Below are positions 12,981 to 14,907 of a DNA stretch of 14,907 nucleotides, piece by piece (the stretch's first letter is position 1; every line of letters starts with the position of its first letter). Origin of the DNA: an uncultured Clostridia bacterium (GTDB lineage: Bacteria > Bacillota > Clostridia > Peptostreptococcales > Acidaminobacteraceae); assembly GCA_937880545.1 (NCBI GenBank), contig CALFKA010000192.1:1-14907 (forward strand), given 5' to 3'. Below the pieces are notes generated by a model, which had not been told where the DNA came from, made no database searches, and saw nothing but the letters and a program-made list of their open reading frames with translations. A program made the translations under genes and the position numbers.

Positions 12981-13817
12981 CTATTCACCGATAAGGGTGA
13001 CAAGTTCGCCGATCCCTTCGATGTCACACCGCACTTCGTCGCCGGGCTGAAGGTACTTGGGAGGAGTGAATCCCATCCCGACTCCCGCCGGAGTGCCTGT
13101 GGCGATGATCGTCCCCTTCTTCAGCACCATATAGGCAGAGAGTTCTTCTAAGATGTCCCCCACATTGGCCAGGAGCATTGAGGTGCGAGACTCCTGACGA
13201 AGTTCTCCGTTTACAAACGTGCGCACCTGCAGGTCCGGCTCTCCCGGCAGCTCATCTGCCGTGACGATCCAAGGACCCATGGGGCAGCTGTCTTCCAGGC
13301 TCTTCCCCGCATAAAACTGCAGGTGGCGCCTTTGAATGTCTCTGCCGGTGATGTCGTTAAGGATGGTATAGCCGAAGATGGCTTGGTAGCATTCTTCTTT
13401 CTTTGCTTTATAGAGATCTTCTCCAAGAATTAGAGCAAGTTCTACTTCATAATCGAGAGCCTTCGTGATATCTCTGTGAGAGGGGATCGTCTCCCCCGTC
13501 CCCGGCGCTCGGTTGACGCGCTTCGAAAAGTAGACATTGTCGCTCTTCTTCTCAAACGTTTTTCCGTCAAAGGCAGCTGATTCTTTTTCATGATCGAGAT
13601 AGTTCATGCCCAGGCAGATGATATCCTGCTTCGGGTGAATGATCGGGGCGAGAAGGCGGATCTCTTCGAGCTCCAATGTTTTGATAATCATCGACTCCAA
13701 GTCCCGAAGGCCTCTCTCAATGAGCGCCTGCATATCCGGCACATCGAGCACATGGACTTTGTCTTCGATGATGCCGACGTGGACTCTGCCATTGTATTCA
13801 AAGCTTGCCAGTTTCAT
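12981..13817 (-). CDS. Fumarylacetoacetate hydrolase family protein
   Basis: This 278-residue protein has the FAH fold. An N-terminal cap (about 1-60) is followed by the catalytic beta-roll with IICLGMNYLDH, SKRVNRAPGTGETIP, DYEVELALILG (metal ligands Glu124 and Glu126), NDITGRDIQ, GKSLEDSCPMGPW (Lys172) and ATGTPAGVGMG. Members are metal-dependent hydrolases, decarboxylases or isomerases of 2-oxo acids and diketones, for example 2-hydroxyhepta-dienedioate isomerase or acylpyruvase. The substrate cannot be assigned. At the third metal position the alignment puts Glu175 where Asp is usual. The ATG at 13817 has GGGAGG five bases upstream; a GTG two codons earlier would overlap that site. No aromatic degradation genes lie nearby. 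Confidence 0.92.
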   Translation of the reverse strand: MKLASFEYNGRVHVGIIEDKVHVLDVPDMQALIERGLRDLESMIIKTLELEEIRLLAPIIHPKQDIICLGMNYLDHEKESAAFDGKTFEKKSDNVYFSKRVNRAPGTGETIPSHRDITKALDYEVELALILGEDLYKAKKEECYQAIFGYTILNDITGRDIQRRHLQFYAGKSLEDSCPMGPWIVTADELPGEPDLQVRTFVNGELRQESRTSMLLANVGDILEELSAYMVLKKGTIIATGTPAGVGMGFTPPKYLQPGDEVRCDIEGIGELVTLIGE

Positions 13818-13862
13818 GTACACCTCCCGCTATGAGCCAAGATACCCTGTTCCTCTCCCCCC

Positions 13863-14907
13863 TTAACCGGCGCGGCGGGCGAGACTTTTCCTTCTTCTCT
13901 GTGAGAAGATCCCCAGCGAGAAGAACAGAAGGATAAAGGCACTCAGGGCAAGGAAGTTTGGTAGCAGTGTCGAGAGTCTGACATTTGTCCCGAGGAGACG
14001 GATCGCCTCATTGGCCCAATACTGCGGGGTAAAGGCAGCGAGCTTTCTTAGAAGCGGTGTCATGAGAAACAGTGGGACAAAAGAGCCGCCGAGCATGGAG
14101 CCGAGAACCGTGAGAAGAGTACTGAGCGAGTTGTAGACAGCCGGCAGGGAGATCGAAATGGCCAGGAAGATCCCCAGAAAGATCCATACGAGCCCGTAAA
14201 CAAACCAGACGAGGTAGTAAGGAAGCGGAAGGAACTCTGCGTAGAGCGCTTGGCTGAGAAGGGCAATGGTGACGAGATTGATCAAGAGAATCATTGCCCC
14301 GGTCAGACCGTTGGCCAGCAGGACATGGCTTTTTCGAAGAGGAGAGTACTGGATTCTGTCCAGTGTCTTCCAGGCGATCTCCTTTTGGAGAAGGCTTGTC
14401 ACCATCAACATGTTGAGGGAGAGGAGATAGACGAACAGACCGTTACTCAAAAGTATCCCCATCTTTTCCATCGGCACAGAAATTGATTCTGTGCGGAAGG
14501 TCGATGCCGCTTCCTTGTCTCTGAGGAGTTGTGCCATTTCCGTAGGGCTCTCGGGCTCATACATCTGCGCGTACATGGCGGCCCTCACCAGAAAGCGTTC
14601 CACATAGATTTGGACAAACTCCATGAACTGCTGCCCTTTGAGCGTCTCGAGTTGCGCAGGAGGCGTCTGCCCCTTAAGGATTTCTTCACTGAGATTTTGA
14701 GGTAGGTAGACGATACCGTCCACTTTGCCGTCGAGAAGGGCTTCTTTTGCCTCTTCCCGCTCCATGGCTTCAAGTGTGTAGTCCATCGAAGCAAGTTCTT
14801 CTTCCAAGACGACACCTAGCGGGTCCTGCTGCAGATCGACCACAGCCAGACGCAGTTCAGATACCATATTGCCGCCAACCCCTTTTCCCATGACAAAAAT
14901 CAACAGG
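13863..14907 (-). CDS. ABC-2 type transporter permease, N-terminus outside window
   Basis: The frame is open to the right edge, so the first residues (probably a basic start and part of the first membrane helix) are missing. About 347 residues are visible. The remains of a first hydrophobic segment (LLIFVMGKGVGG) are followed by an extracytoplasmic domain of about 150 residues (LRLAVVDLQQDPLGVVLEEEL, then DGIVYLPQNLSEEIL), and then five membrane segments including a LLSNGLFVYLLSLNMLMV helix and the LTVLGSMLGGSFVPLFLM region. It ends in a basic tail (QRRRKSLARRAG). This layout is that of ABC2_membrane_3/YhgE-like export permeases, which work with a separate ATPase probably encoded to the right. 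The substrate is unknown. The gene runs in the same direction as the hydrolase 45 bases on. Confidence 0.85.
   Translation of the reverse strand, partial: LLIFVMGKGVGGNMVSELRLAVVDLQQDPLGVVLEEELASMDYTLEAMEREEAKEALLDGKVDGIVYLPQNLSEEILKGQTPPAQLETLKGQQFMEFVQIYVERFLVRAAMYAQMYEPESPTEMAQLLRDKEAASTFRTESISVPMEKMGILLSNGLFVYLLSLNMLMVTSLLQKEIAWKTLDRIQYSPLRKSHVLLANGLTGAMILLINLVTIALLSQALYAEFLPLPYYLVWFVYGLVWIFLGIFLAISISLPAVYNSLSTLLTVLGSMLGGSFVPLFLMTPLLRKLAAFTPQYWANEAIRLLGTNVRLSTLLPNFLALSAFILLFFSLGIFSQRRRKSLARRAG

Overview
The window reads as a chromosomal segment of an anaerobic member of the Bacillota (Firmicutes). The reasons are strong AGGAGG-type ribosome binding sites, a T-box leader, a class B sortase, several TTG starts, many rho-independent terminators, and a cluster of non-haem-iron oxygen-defence proteins (rubrerythrin, desulfoferrodoxin, rubredoxins, ferritin) typical of strict anaerobes. 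Base composition is near even. A species or family cannot be named from this sequence alone. I see no mobile element, CRISPR array, tRNA or rRNA.

Left part, plus strand (1-4620): the C-terminal end of an L-asparaginase II overlaps a RarD-type EamA transporter. A vegetative promoter then drives an asparagine-specific T-box leader in front of asnA (ammonia-dependent asparagine synthetase). Next come a class B sortase and a membrane-anchored, Pro/Thr-rich protein with degenerate tryptophan- and histidine-rich repeats, closed by a strong terminator.

Centre (4730-9512): a minus-strand pair, rnhA (RNase HI) and a CorC/HlyC-type membrane protein, is tightly coupled, and both genes start with TTG. 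It diverges from a plus-strand DUF134 helix-turn-helix/zinc-ribbon regulator. The regulator's roughly 180-nt leader folds into an unassigned multi-branched RNA that begins exactly where transcription should start. After a bidirectional terminator comes a compact minus-strand cluster, read from right to left: rubredoxin, desulfoferrodoxin, a second (atypical) rubredoxin, ferritin and rubrerythrin. Together these form a plausible pathway for superoxide reduction, peroxide reduction, electron delivery and iron storage.

Right part (9513-14907): a cytoplasmic GH13-type alpha-amylase (+), a DsbA/FrnE-like thiol oxidoreductase (-), an AzlC-AzlD branched-chain amino acid exporter pair (+), a fumarylacetoacetate hydrolase-family protein (-), and an ABC-2 type permease (-) that runs off the right edge. 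An elaborate three-way-junction inverted repeat lies between the converging azlD and hydrolase genes.

The best candidates for something undescribed are the structured leader of the DUF134 gene (6777-6936), the sortase plus repeat-protein pair that lacks any sorting signal, the orphan minus-strand terminator at 4730-4759, and the three-way junction at 12865-12936.
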